NCBI GenBank assembly: GCA_021234155.1
Contig: JAJEKV010000020.1
Coordinates: 1,002,938 to 1,066,937, forward strand
DNA length: 64,000 nt
From: Isoetes taiwanensis
Taxonomy: Eukaryota; Streptophyta; Lycopodiopsida; Isoetales; Isoetaceae
Direction of reading: 5' to 3'
A program made the position numbers and the translations under genes. The notes beneath the pieces were generated by a model. The model did not search any database. It had not been told where the DNA came from and worked only from the letters and a program-made list of their open reading frames with translations. This document shows, piece after piece, positions 11,673-21,882 of this stretch. The number at the start of each line of letters is the position of its first letter. Positions within the stretch are counted from its first letter, which is position 1.

Positions 11673-12386
11673 TTACATTATTTTCATACAAAATTCAGGG
11701 TTCCTCATCAGGAACAGGCTCCACAATAGGATCAGTTCAGGTATGGCGGGGCCATGGCTAGAAGAAGCAACCATAGGATCTCCCAGAAAGCTCTCGAACG
11801 CTGTGGCAGTGAAATTGGGATCATCAAGAATGTCCATATTGAATTGTGTATTCTTGATCACATCATAGTCCACATCGGGTGGAGCTTCGGGCATCTCTGG
11901 ATTTGGTGGATCTACAGCTTCTTCAACTACAGCAGGTGGTCTCTCTGTCACAGGAACAGCTGCGATGGTAGGATTCAGTAGGCGGTCAAGCCTATCAAGA
12001 ATCCCCTTTAGGCACTCATGCTTAAGCGGGTCACTTTCGAATACAATGCAAAATCTCTTATTCAGCAATGAAGCCCGGCCAAAAGAACCACAGGAGAAGT
12101 AATCAAACACCCCTGTTCCTGGCGGTACCATTTTCTGCACGAGGTACGAGCATGTAGCAGGACCCAGCTGGTTTCTCATAATTATGTCCCCTGGCAAGCC
12201 TTGCCAGCTGTACTGAATCCTCTTTGTTGCAGCTTCCGCCATAGCCTCGGTCTCCCCGTCTTCGTCTTCTTCGTTAGGCACAGGAACTGGTGGCAGTTCT
12301 TGAGGATGATCGTTGAAGGGGAACTTGAGGTCAATAACTTCGACGGGGAGGACCTTGGTGGTTGGCTGAATCTTTGTGGCATACAC
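11673..12386 (-). CDS. C-terminal methyltransferase motif-I segment
   Basis: This 237-residue frame carries LPGDIIMRNQLGPATCSYLV, then MVPPGTGVFDYFSCGSFGRASLL, then FCIVFESDPLKHECLKGIL. The block resembles motif X/I of amino-methyltransferases: a V-x-D-x-F-x-C-G-x-x-x-x-x-A-like S-adenosylmethionine loop, followed by an acidic residue at the end of strand 2 (VFESD). The last 90 residues are a Pro/Glu-rich acidic tail without a domain. The start given is only the first Met in the frame; the protein continues from upstream exons across a frame break near 12,390. Confidence 0.55.
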   Translation of the reverse strand: MYATKIQPTTKVLPVEVIDLKFPFNDHPQELPPVPVPNEEDEDGETEAMAEAATKRIQYSWQGLPGDIIMRNQLGPATCSYLVQKMVPPGTGVFDYFSCGSFGRASLLNKRFCIVFESDPLKHECLKGILDRLDRLLNPTIAAVPVTERPPAVVEEAVDPPNPEMPEAPPDVDYDVIKNTQFNMDILDDPNFTATAFESFLGDPMVASSSHGPAIPELILLWSLFLMRNPEFCMKIM

Positions 12387-12392
12387 TAGTGA

Positions 12393-13301
12393 ATGGGCCT
12401 CCCCGAACTCCCTGGGGGGGAGGCGGATTCTTGTATTCGATCCTCATACATGCCAATATAAACTCTCGGATCTGGAATCCGGATCATCCAATCTGAGATG
12501 AAATCAAAAAGTTGTGCTCGGCCTTGCAAAGACCACTATCCAAAAAGAATCGGTGTGGTGTTCTTTACAAATGATTAAAGAAATTTGTTAGTGTGGTTTT
12601 GTCCCACATTGGAAATATGCCTCTAGTGTCCAGGGCAATCAAGGATACTGGTACAGGAGTGCAAACAACTTGTCCCTTGCTGTCTGTTAGTTCAACTTCG
12701 CAACGGAAGTCTTCAGTATCCTCTCTCTTCAAGACAGCATTGCGTATGAATCTTGCCAAGGCAGGTGGCATCGCCATCGAAAATGCCTTCCTTGCCCACT
12801 CCGGTTTCAACCCACTTACTATGCAAGGTGGCCATGGAAATCAGGTCGGTATCCTCGAAGCCCCAAGACTGTAAAGATCTTTGAGATCGATTGAAGGACT
12901 TGAACTTCCTCGGAAAATTATCCTTCACGTATGCAAAAATCTCCTTCTTCAAGAAAGATATGGATCTTAGTGTCTTTGCCCTTGCCTTGAAGAATTGCTT
13001 ACCTGTATAATCACTAGTGACCTTGACGAAGGTCTTCCCATCCAGCACTTCCTGGAACAGAACCCGACAGTCTTCGTAGTCCATACCCCTCATGCACCTC
13101 AGGTAGGTCTGACTGAAGTAGTCAGATTCTTTTGCCCGCCATGGGTAATAGTTTGTCCCTTGTTGTCTTTTAGCTTGCAAGATTTCCACAAGTTCCATAG
13201 GGACACGAATAACGAAAAATATCCCTCCGCATGAAGACCCACTGGTTGAAATCTTTAGGATGCTTACCACGCATGGTAACTTCAGCCAAAGCCAGATAAC
13301 G
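12393..13301 (-). pseudogene. Middle exon: methyltransferase motif-IV region
   Basis: The exon starts after an AG acceptor at 13,302 with RYLALAEVTMRGKHPKDFN. A shift near 13,215 leads to a 160-residue frame (VPMELVEILQAKRQQG to HSKWVETG). Another shift near 12,800 leads to a frame with VSLIALDTRGIFPMWDK followed by LTNFFNHL, and then a further shift to TPILFGWSLQGRAQLFDFI. The spacing and the WD residues resemble the DPPYG-x-x-x-x-WD segment and following strands of beta-class methyltransferases. The expected DPPY/W is DTRG here, so catalytic competence is doubtful. Confidence 0.5.
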
Positions 13302-13478
13302 CTGGAAACAACAAGAAGTTAGACTTGAACATTTAATGAGCAAATGGCGCCGTGGCGCCATTTGGTGAGGAAATGGCGCCGGGGGGCCATTTGGTGAGGA
13401 AATGGCGCCGTGGCCGTTTGGTGAACAAATGGCGCCACGGCGCCATTTCATAATCTTGCAGAAAATTAAAACATGTAC
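13302..13478 (-). other. Intron with palindrome array
   Basis: The donor GTACAT follows codon K410 of the preceding exon at 13,479, and the acceptor TTTCCAG precedes 13,301. The 177-bp intron contains four copies of the GGCGCC-core palindrome (13,342-13,448). Confidence 0.75.
13342..13448. repeat. Palindrome cluster 1 (intron of ParB-like gene)
   Basis: Four copies of a 22-bp palindrome made of AAATGGCGCC and its mirror (GGCGCCATTT) lie at 13,342-13,363, 13,371-13,392, 13,400-13,419 and 13,427-13,448. The first and last are near perfect, with one or two central changes. The middle two are damaged on the right half. Confidence 0.85.
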
Positions 13479-14708
13479 CTTGTATGGTTCTGAGCGAGAT
13501 TGCCCGCGTCCCGATGGATCAGGCTTCCCGCATAGAGCATATTGCTGCCGCAGGTGGGTTATGTTATCAATGAATGGCTCTTTGAAAATAGTCTTCGCAG
13601 CGATGATATCATTGACTTCACAACCTGAGCCGGGCATTCTGTTCGTTGGATCGTGCTGCACAACACTTTCGGCAATTCCGTTGAAGATAAATCTTTGACA
13701 TTTGCTCGGGGACTTTGGTGTGCCGAGTCTTCTACATACAAGTTGAGCAGCCATAACTGAATGATTACCATTCACTATATAATAGTGCATCCCCATGAGG
13801 TCATCCTCGGTTTTCCAAGGGACCAGTTTGTTTGTGAGGGGATTGAATGGAATCACATCAGCGGGAGTGAAGACTGGATGTGGGTCTCTCTGAAAGGACT
13901 CCACCAAAGTTTTGACGTGCTCCATATTCCTTGGTCTAGATGTCAGATTTGCTGGTCCTTGATATAATTTGAACACGTCTATTTTTTTAATGAATGTGAC
14001 ACCGAGAGGAAACAGATGCCGGTGATCGTAAATTTTTTGCAGTGTATTCTCTGCCGTCTTTTCCTCTTCTGACCTTTCCACCCGAAGATTTGCAGGCACC
14101 TCTAGCAAGTGCTGAGCTATTCTTAATGTGAGCTTCTTTGGCTCTAGCTTCTTAATGGGGACCCTTTTGGCCGGTGTGTCCGCAGGATCCTCGCTATGCC
14201 TTGGGCTCGGAGGTTCACCACCACTTCTAGGACTTCCAGCAGGACTTGGAGTCCGAGGCGCTCTCCTTTGTTTTTTTGGTGTCCTCTCCTTCTCAAGGGT
14301 CTCCGGCCTGTGCTTCTTCTTTTTCCCATCCGTTTCCTCTGTCTCCACTTCCTTTCCCTCCGTTTCCTGTGTCACATTTCCTTCCTTCTGCCCCTTGCCT
14401 TCCCTATCCTTTTCTTTCCTTGCCCTTTTCTTTTCCTTCTTTTCCCTCTTTTCTTTATCTTCCTTCTCTTTCTTTTCCTTCTCTTCCTTTTCCTTCTCTT
14501 CCTTTTCTTTAGATTGTTTCTTTTCCTTCTTTTCCATATCTGGATCTTTGTGATCCTTTCTCTTAACTTTCCTCTTGCCCGCCGCCTTTCCTTCCTCCGG
14601 TTCCTGGACATCCTCAGTAGAAGATGAGGAGTCTTTGTCGGCTGCAGGTGTATCCCTAGGTTGTCTTGTCTTCTTCTTGCTCACTGTTTTTAGCCAGGCC
14701 GTGTCCAC
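13479..14708 (-). CDS. Exon with Lys/Glu-rich region and ParB-like domain
   Basis: This is a 410-codon open stretch. Residues 40-150 are extremely Lys/Glu-rich, predicted coiled coil or disordered, with several nuclear-localisation-like basic runs. Residues 150-180 are Ser/Pro/Arg-rich. Residues 240-400 resemble a ParB/sulfiredoxin fold: LTSRPRNMEHVKTLVESF, then YYIVNGNHSVMAAQ at 309-322, matching the ParB G-x-H/R loop that follows a beta strand in this fold. In ParB this loop helps bind CTP, but CTP binding cannot be inferred here. The frame opens upstream beyond the Met used, and the real N-terminus is probably in earlier exons. Confidence 0.65.
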
Positions 14709-14719
14709 AATGGCGGGTA

Positions 14720-15160
14720 GTTTCTCTTTGGGCTATTGCCTTGACAACGAATGAAGGCGAGTTTTTCGACTTCGTTCATCCGATTTGCGAAGAATCATAA
14801 AGCCCCTCAAGATTTCTTGTGGACCTTTGATGTCGGCTTCTTCAAAGTTTGTTGTGACGGTATCAGCCTTGCTTCTTCACGAAACCGGCTACATTTGCAA
14901 TGCTAGCGGACATTCTGATGGGATCATAAAACTTCAAGTCCATATAGTACACAATTATTTTATGCTTCAAAGTATCTTCACGAGATCACACGGATCCAAT
15001 CCTCGCGACCGCTCTTGGCAACCAACTTCATTTGGACCAAGATACCGGCTGGTAAATGCCTACATTTTACGTGTCTGTCTCCCTTATAAGGAGGTGAGCT
15101 CTCTTCTTGATCTCCTTTAGAGCACATGAAGTAGAGAGGGCTCACCCGCATTACTTCCAT
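14720..15160 (-). pseudogene. N-terminal exon(s) of the ParB-like gene, frame-broken
   Basis: Minus-strand reading gives LPAGILVQMKLVAKSGREDW, then in another frame HKIIVYYMDLKFYDPI and SIANVAGFVKKQG, then NFEEADIKGPQEILRGFMI. The three blocks are close and in order, separated by single shifts (near 14,990 and 14,880). I recognise no family for this part. Its position directly before the MDTAWLK frame indicates the same gene. A stop (near 14,735) lies between it and the main exon. Confidence 0.45.
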
Positions 15161-15306
15161 GCACCAGTTTGTCTATCGGCATCATAGTCTGGTCGGATTG
15201 AAATTGTGTTTCCGCACGTAAGATAGCTGCAACAAAGAGGCATCAGCAACAAAGAGGCATCAGTAAATGGTTTGAACAAGCAGGCAGACAATAGGTTGTG
15301 GTTGGC

Positions 15307-15912
15307 AAATGGCGCCATTTGTCGATCCGGTGCATAACCACGGAGGCGATCATATGCCTATCCCCTGCGTTTGGTGAAGAGGCCTCCACCGGTCAAACCA
15401 CTCCCCTTCGCAATATTCGAGGAAGATGGTTGAAGGAGAGTGGATCGGACTGGGTGGAGGCACCACATTTGTAGGAGATACCACAAAGTAACAAGCGCAG
15501 CCAGACCGGATGACTAGGCAAACAACAAGTTCCCAATGTATGCTAATAGACATCAAATGAAGCCATGGCGCCATTTGCAACAACAACAAGGCCCTATGGT
15601 AAGCTAATAGACATCAAATGGCGCCATGGCGCCATTTGCCAACAACAAGGCCCTATGGTAAGCTAATACACATCAAATGGCGCCATGGCGCCATTTGCCA
15701 ACAACAAGTCCCAAATGTATGCTAATACACATCAAATGGCGCCATGGCGCCATTTGCCAACAACAAGACCCTATGGTAAGCTACCAGGCATCCTAAAGTA
15801 AGCTAAGACTCCTAAAGTGCACTCAATCATCCAAATGGGCCATGGCGCCATTTGTCAACTATAAGACCCTAAAGTGGTTACTAGGCATCTAAATAGCGCG
15901 GTGGCGCCATTT
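15307..15912. repeat. Palindrome cluster 2, 59-bp tandem units
   Basis: Three perfect copies (cores ATGGCGCCATGGCGCCAT) start at 15,616, 15,675 and 15,734, exactly 59 bp apart. The spacers between them are nearly identical (ACAACAAGGCCCTATGG and similar). Weaker copies lie at 15,307 (one core), about 15,555, 15,833 and 15,891. The cluster falls between the first coding exon (15,946-16,012) and the next coding block of the ParB-like gene, so it is probably intronic. Confidence 0.9.
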
Positions 15913-15945
15913 AGCCCAAACAAACAATGCAAGTAGACGACATAC

Positions 15946-16012
15946 CTGTCCCTTGAGGTAAGCTAGCTTCTGTCTCCACATTTTGTTGAGCTCCAGAATT
16001 GTCCATTTCCAT
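15946..16012 (-). CDS. Likely first coding exon of the ParB-like gene
   Basis: From the ATG at 16,012 the minus strand reads MEMDNSGAQQNVETEASLPQ and then a consensus donor, CAG|GTATGT, at 15,945. The exon is short and acidic, and the next 780 bp to the following coding block are palindrome-rich. The choice rests on the strong donor and an open frame; transcript data could change it. Confidence 0.4.
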
Positions 16013-16879
16013 TTCGCGCGCCTTGAATTTGGTCCGAAAACCGGTGTGTATCTAGATGTGTTGAGGTTGAACTCATGGGAAATGGCGTGAAATCACCGAA
16101 AAAAAAGGATGAAAAAGGGTTGCTTTAGGGCGCCGGGCGCCGGTGGCTAAGGTCGAGGCTAAGGTCGAGCTGGAATCGAAAACGAATAAAGCGAATGAGA
16201 AGCTTCGTAAAACAAAGGCCAACTAGGGCCTATCGCCGTCCGCCCCCATGCCCGCCGTCCCACACGCCACGCCTTCCGGCCGCCCCGGCCGCCCACGGTC
16301 CCGCCCATGCGTGGCGGTCCGCGCCCATGCCATACAATTCAATTTTGAAATTGAATATTTCCCCCGCCCGCCCCGCCCAATTTTGAACATAAAATTCAAA
16401 ATTCCCACCATGCCATAATTAACATAAAAGTCAAAATTCCAGCCAGTATATTGAAATTTGATCGCCACTGCCCAAATTTGAATCGTCCGTTTTGAAAATT
16501 GTACTTTGCCTTTAAAGCTCCCTCTTTGCGCCCGTGCTCCCACTTAATGCGACCATGCCACGGCCGCGGGCGTTTTTCGATGGGTTCAGCGCTTCGAATC
16601 CGCTGGCTCGGTGCCGCTTTCGCGAAAAAGGCGCTTCTTTTCTCGAGCGCCTAAGCGGCGAAACTTTGCAAGGCGCATCGCGTCTTTGTCGGCGCTTTCT
16701 TCTTCAGGCTCCACGAAATCGGGTGATTCTTGGCGCTTTCTTCTTGGCTTTCTTCTTGGCGAATCCTCCTTCTTTCGAATCTTTCTTGGCGCTCTTCTTG
16801 GCGCATTCTTCCGCCCAATATATCTCTTTGGGGATCAGCTTCATTTTCTGTTCTATCTCTTTGCTCGGGACATACCACT
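16013..16879. promoter_or_regulatory. Presumed bidirectional promoter region
   Basis: About 870 bp separate the first ATG of the minus-strand ParB-like gene from the plus-strand ATG at 16,880. The left part is GC-rich. A CTTCTTGGCG-type pyrimidine-rich repeat fills 16,730-16,820 and may be 5' UTR of the plus-strand gene. I cannot pick out a reliable TATA box for either gene. The divergent arrangement is seen in the sequence; the promoter role is inference. Confidence 0.4.
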
Positions 16880-18138
16880 ATGGATCTATCTAATATCAAG
16901 TAAGTCCACATTTACGGTATAAATTATGTTCTATTCTTTGCCATGTGTATAGAATGTTCAAATGTGACATTAATCTTTGCTAGGACACGGAACCTTGGTT
17001 TCAATTTACAAAGTTGGCATGGGGTGCCCATGTTATGCATGCCTGCTCTTATTGACACATATCAAACAATGGGAGCAAGAATGCATAACATAGGCACCTC
17101 GTGTAGATTTTGTGATGGAGTTAAGCCATTTTCGTCGAAATGGTGTTGGATCAAATAAGCCATATGGCCATTTAGTCGAAATAGTGTTTGGATCAAATGA
17201 GCCATAGCGCCATTTGATCCAAATTCACACCTATGGCACATTCATAGGTGTGAATTTGGATCAAATGGCGCCATGGCGCCATTTGATCCAAACACCATTT
17301 CGACCAAATGGCGCCATGGCGCCATTTAGCTCCAAATTTGGACCAAAATTTATACTTTTGTACTAAATAGCGCCATTTTCGCTTATTTTTTGCTTATTTT
17401 TCCTCTATTTCATATGTTCTGAAAAGTATCGCCTTGCTTGATTGAAACAGGTTTAATTTTCCCCTGTACAACCTATTCGTCGGAAGGACAATTGTTGCCC
17501 GGGGACATATTTTGAATAGAACCACTCTTCATGGGAAGGAAATAGATCCTTCAAATGTAGCAATTGAGGTCACGGAGTCCGTGATCCCATCGACAGAGCT
17601 TCCAGTCCCCTGCGGAGGGGCAGATAACATTGGTGAAGCAGTAGGCACATTCATTCAGTGGCCTAAGAGGGATGTAAAACCAAATGAGTGGCCCTCAAGT
17701 GAAGATACGTCTTCGAGATCCCTCAATTTGCCCTCTTCACAAGAGGATTCATCTAGTAGTCCATCTGTCAGTAGCCCGCCGGACATCAGTTTCACTGCTC
17801 ACTGTGGTGAACCAAGCAACACAGCAACAAATGAAGAAGACGAGATAGTAGAGGAGATTGGAGGTCATGAGAATCTAGCTGCCCGTCTTGGTCTCAGGTT
17901 GTTTAAGCCTGAAGATGAGACAGTCTACTACTCCAGAACAGATCTACTAGGTTTGCCATGCTACATTCTTCACTCCTGCACCGGATCTAAATATTCGGAG
18001 GCGAATATAGTCTTTAGTGATCCTCAGGATGCTATAGACGATGAGTTCTTGGGTGTATCAAAGGTCGGGCTTTCAGTGGGTAACATAATAGATCCAATGG
18101 GAAACCAAAATATCGAGGTCATGTCATGCTTGTCTTGA
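16880..18138 (+). CDS. DUF8039-type transposon-associated protein, three exons
   Basis: Exon 1 is 16,880-16,899 (MDLSNI..) with donor GTAAGT. Exon 2 is 16,984-17,142 (RNLGFNLQSWHG, CRFCDG) with donor GTGTTG. Exon 3 runs from 17,451 after the acceptor AAACAG. Phases join cleanly, with TG plus G giving Trp. Exon 3 encodes FVGRTIVARG, then LHGKEIDPSNVAIEV, then NIGEAVGTFIQWPKR, a layout I associate with DUF8039, a domain seen in plant transposon-encoded proteins. A Ser-rich linker and a second globular part (LGLRLFKPEDETVYYSRTDL) follow, to a stop at 18,138. It may be the N-terminal half of the same gene as the DUF7869 region just downstream. Confidence 0.6.
17150..17327. repeat. Palindrome cluster 3 (intron of DUF8039 gene)
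   Basis: Two perfect copies of the two-GGCGCC palindrome lie at 17,263-17,284 and 17,306-17,327, and two imperfect ones near 17,155 and 17,196. All are inside the intron 17,143-17,450. Flanks differ from cluster 2 (GATCCAAACACCATTTCGAC spacers), so these are not a simple copy of that array. Confidence 0.85.
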
Positions 18139-18179
18139 GAGGCCTATAGCTATGATCTAGTAACTGGGAGACCCATCTT

Positions 18180-20500
18180 TGTTTTTGCTTCATGATGGTA
18201 GGACAGTTTCACAACATTTACAAGCTCTTGCTGCTCTCGAACATGATGATTTAGAAGTTGAGTGCTTGGAAGCTGATGTTGAGAAGCAATTCAAGAGGAA
18301 AAGGAAATATACATATGTGAAAGATTAGGGGGGAGGGAACCAAAGGGGGGATGGCAAGGAGGAGAGGATGTGCTTCCAAGGCAATCAAGAGTGCTCTAAA
18401 ATCAACATCTTTGCAAGGGCCGAATGTGTCAAAAACCGAGCCGGCAAAGCAAGTATGTGCCTTAAGAAAAGAATTTTATTCTCAAACAAGCGAGTGCGAG
18501 GATTACGCTTTTGTTTTTGATGTGTTGAGTGTAACTTATACTGTAAGGCGGAGGCGAAAGTAGTAATGCACGGAGGTGGAGTCTTTGTCACATCCGCATG
18601 GCGTGGGTTTTAGGAGTTGCTTTCGTCTACGTTTTATAGTTGGAGGAAGAGGTTGAGTTAGGTGGAAAGCGAGTGGACATGGTATCTGAGCTCTAAGAAG
18701 CCTAGATCTGTGACACTAGCTCTGAGAAAGTGTGCTTGATACCTTCATTAGTGAGAATCTGAGAGAGCATTCCACATAGAAGCAAAAAAGGAAAGGATGA
18801 TATAAGGGAGAATGTTAGCAAACTTCCTTCCATCCTTAATAAGAAGAGCATACATAAGGAGGTGGGCGCCGTGGTGGAAGAATTGGCGGGGAAAGAGTGT
18901 AACCTTGCCCTCTTTTACAATATTTGGAAGAAAGAGTTTCGGGACGTCAAAGATAGCAAAAAAACAGCATTCTCCAAGTGTAACATATGTGTAGTCATCA
19001 AGTAGAAATTGGAAAGAACAAAAGATATAAGGGAGAGGCGCAACCTTTCAATTCAACTGGCGGGCACATATGTTGGAACAACGTTCTGTAGGAGTCAATA
19101 TTGGCATTGGCGTGCATTATCACATCGTTAGCGAGAAAAGTCACCTGCGCATAATACATGATAAGATGGATCAGGTCAAAACACTCACACCAAGAAGTCA
19201 CCATCTCGCAAAGTCCTGTTTGGAGAGGAGATCGCTTGAAGAAAAGCAGCATGGTGGCTTGACGGCCATTTCTCCAAGGGGGAGCATTGACACATGGTCA
19301 TGGTGGGACGGGCTTATGGCCATTTCTCTCTTGATCTTTGGAAGGATGACTCAAACTTTCATGTTGGATCACTTTCTAGGATCCTACACTATCTTGAGTT
19401 CTTATCTTGGAAGAAGACAAGTGTGGTGATTTGTGTGGAAGCAGAACTACTGATTGCAAATTGATGCAAGCCCTAAAAGATACTTCGACCAGCGCAACAT
19501 AAGCTAGGAGACACAAGAGAAGATGCCTTCATCTTCTAGTGCCAACTTAGAAGGCTTCAATCCTCTTCCTCGAAATCTCTACTTACAGTTGGATAATGCA
19601 TCGGGTCAAAATAAAAATAGATATGTGTTCTCCTACCTCTCTTATTTGACATGGCTTAAGGTATTCGATGAGATTCAGGTTGGCTTCATGATGGTTGGGC
19701 ACACTCATGACGATATTGATGCATTGTTTGGGAACTTTTCGACGTTAATGAGTTCATCGGATGCTCTAACTTTGCCTGAGTTGCTTTACTTGTTTAGCAA
19801 GTGCAATGCAAAGTCTCCTGTTCCATATTTTGTGGATGAAGTTCCAGATTGGAAAGGCTTTGTCAAGGGATATATCTCTGATAAGGGCCAACGTCTAACA
19901 GGCCATACCGAGCCATTGCTATTCCGATTTAAAATGGATGGGAAATGGCCCATTATGCAATATAAGATGCGGCCAACCCATAAAGAGTGGATTCCAGAAA
20001 ATGGAATAAGAATGTGGAAGGAGGATGAAAATGGTGAGCCAACGTTACCAACAGGGGTGCCTAAAAATATCCCTCCAAGGAAGACATTGAAAGATCTCCC
20101 TGGCCTGGCAGACAGCATCAGCAAGTACATAGCATTATGGAATTCCTTCTGCAAAAAGATGTATCTCCGGGGCGACCTCAAAATGATAACTTTTGGTTGC
20201 GTACAAGGCAAGAACCTCTACAGGTGCATTTACTCCAGGAGGTCGATGAAGCCATTTGTGCTTGTAAGACCTTTGCCTACGTATTGTGGGCCAGCAGATG
20301 GGCGTCCAGTGTTACCTATGGATGAGTTCGATCCTCATGCACATGTTACGAAAGGTATGTTCGTTTTAGTCCGACCTGGAGACGATGAAACTCCAACGTG
20401 GTTGGGCTTTACAGAAGAAGATGCCATCCTAGATCCAGAGTCTACCAATTATGGTCACATTTATGTATCATGGTGGATGCACTGTTGGTCGTGACTATCT
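18180..20500 (+). pseudogene. DUF7869 (RNase-H-like, transposase-type) gene
   Basis: Collinear fragments read FYNIWKKEFRDVK and FSKCNICVVIK (about 18,905-19,000), an in-frame stop, then RIIHDKMDQVKT (near 19,150). A long intact frame, 19,523-20,494, follows. It contains LYLQLDNASGQNKNRYV and the hallmark VGHTHDDIDALFGNFST. The LQLDN and GHTHDDID blocks characterise DUF7869, a presumed DDE/RNase-H-fold domain widespread in plant transposons. A C-terminal region with RPTHKEWIPENG and LVRPGDDETPTWLG follows. Several stops and shifts before 19,523 suggest decay. Its position after the DUF8039 exons suggests a single original gene. Confidence 0.7.
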
Positions 20501-21189
20501 GAGGTTGCTTAACTAAACGTTGGCGACCCAATCCATCGGATCCATCAAGGTATGAGAAGTTAGATGCCATACATTATGCATGGGATGCAAATGGCAAAAG
20601 ACCGAAGACCTGATTGATTCCAAAATACATTGTTGACATGTGGGGGACATAGCATTAGCTAAAAGCTCTCAATCTCGGTCATGTTCTCGATAATCATGTA
20701 TGCAATTTCTTTTGCTATAATACTTAAGCATTTTGGACAATTAATACGTTGTCGATACATCCTAATTTATGCTTATACTAACATCCTTACATCTATTATA
20801 ATAGGTGTTTAATACACATCACTACATCGATGCACACATTATTGATGGCATACATATAATTTAGATGCACATATTATTGATGGCATTATAGAGTCGATGA
20901 TTCACTCATCATCAATCCTGCTATTGTGATCGCATTCATTTCGTAGGCATGGCTCGGGAACCCAAAGAAGATGGATCACAACACGAGTAAGGCCGGGCAA
21001 TCACACTCCACGACCTTACGCTTTGGATTGTAAGTAAGGATCCAGCTTAACACCTTTATGTATGCAGCGATTAATATCATTGTAGCTCATGGAGCAAAGA
21101 ATGGTCTCAAACTGATCATCATAAATATTATAAGCCATGGGAGATGAATGACTTACCGAATGGAGCTGCTTTTATAGTCGTTATAGAAT

Positions 21190-21310
21190 TATTGGTATAA
21201 TACTTCAAACATTATTGGTATTATCGTGAGCATTATTGGTATTATACGTCAGCATTATTGGTATTATACTTCAACATTATTGGTATTATACTTCAACATT
21301 ATTGGATTCG
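21190..21310. repeat. Tandem ATTATTGGTATTATAC repeat
   Basis: The unit CATTATTGGTATTATACTT repeats about five times with small changes. Confidence 0.85.
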
Positions 21311-21339
21311 TAGCTATAAATTCTTTTACCTTGTTTTCA

Positions 21340-21840
21340 CTTCTCACTTTTCATCCTTGCTTCTTGCTCCTTCATCTTCCTTGTTCCTTGATCTTCTTGC
21401 TACTTGATCTTCCTTGTTCCTTGATCTTCTTGCTACTTGATCTTCCTTGTTCATTGCTTCGGCTACTTGATCTTGATCCTTGTTCCTTGCTACTTCATTC
21501 CGTGCTCCTTCCTACTTGATCTTGTTCCTTGCTCTTGATCTTGCTACTGCTACTTGATCTTGATCCTTGTTCCTTGCTACTTCATTCCCGTGCTCCTTCC
21601 TACTTGATCTTGTTCCTTGCTCTTGATCTTGCTACTTGATCTTGTTCCTTGCTACTTGATCTTGATCCTTGCTTCTTGCTCCTTGATCTTCCTTGTTCCT
21701 TGATCTTCTTGCTACTTGATCTTCCTTGTTCATTGCATCTTGCTACTTGATCTTGATCCTTGTTCCTTGCTACTTCATTCACGTGCTCCCTGCTACTTGA
21801 TCTTGTTGCTTGCTCTTGAACTTGCTACTTGCTCTGTTCG
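21340..21840. repeat. Minisatellite of CTTGCTACTTGATCTT units
   Basis: About 500 bp consist of irregular combinations of CTTGCTACTTGATCTT, CTTGTTCCTTG and CTACTTCATTC blocks, including larger direct repeats of about 100 bp. The apparent ORFs here are low-complexity (Leu/Cys/Ser on plus, Lys/Gln/Arg on minus) and are not counted as genes. Confidence 0.9.
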
Positions 21841-21882
21841 CCAGGTGTTCCTTGCTCCATCGGTGATCCTTGCTTGCTTTTG

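Larger units (their letters stand above)
11673..16012 (-). pseudogene. Multi-exon ParB-like plus DNA-methyltransferase-like gene
   Basis: The gene reads on the minus strand from a possible ATG at 16,012 to a stop at 11,673. In order it has a short first exon, an N-terminal segment (15,160-14,720, frame-broken), a Lys/Glu-rich spacer, a ParB/sulfiredoxin-like domain, and a C-terminal domain with features of N4/N6 amino-methyltransferases in the beta order (motif IV region before motif I). Clear GT-AG introns support a nuclear gene. At least five shifts or stops break it (near 14,880, 13,215, 12,800, 12,560 and 12,400), so this copy looks inactive unless those are sequencing indels. ParB-methylase fusions are known in phages and bacteria. 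A plant copy beside a transposase-type gene is unusual. Confidence 0.6.

Noticed and set aside
14128..14627. Plus-strand frames of 88-143 codons rich in Ser/Phe/Leu
   Set aside because: They are the antisense of the Lys/Glu-rich region of the ParB-like gene.
15555..15760. Evenly spaced repeats resembling a CRISPR array
   Set aside because: The 59-bp units have near-identical spacers, there is no cas gene, and the context is a plant intron.
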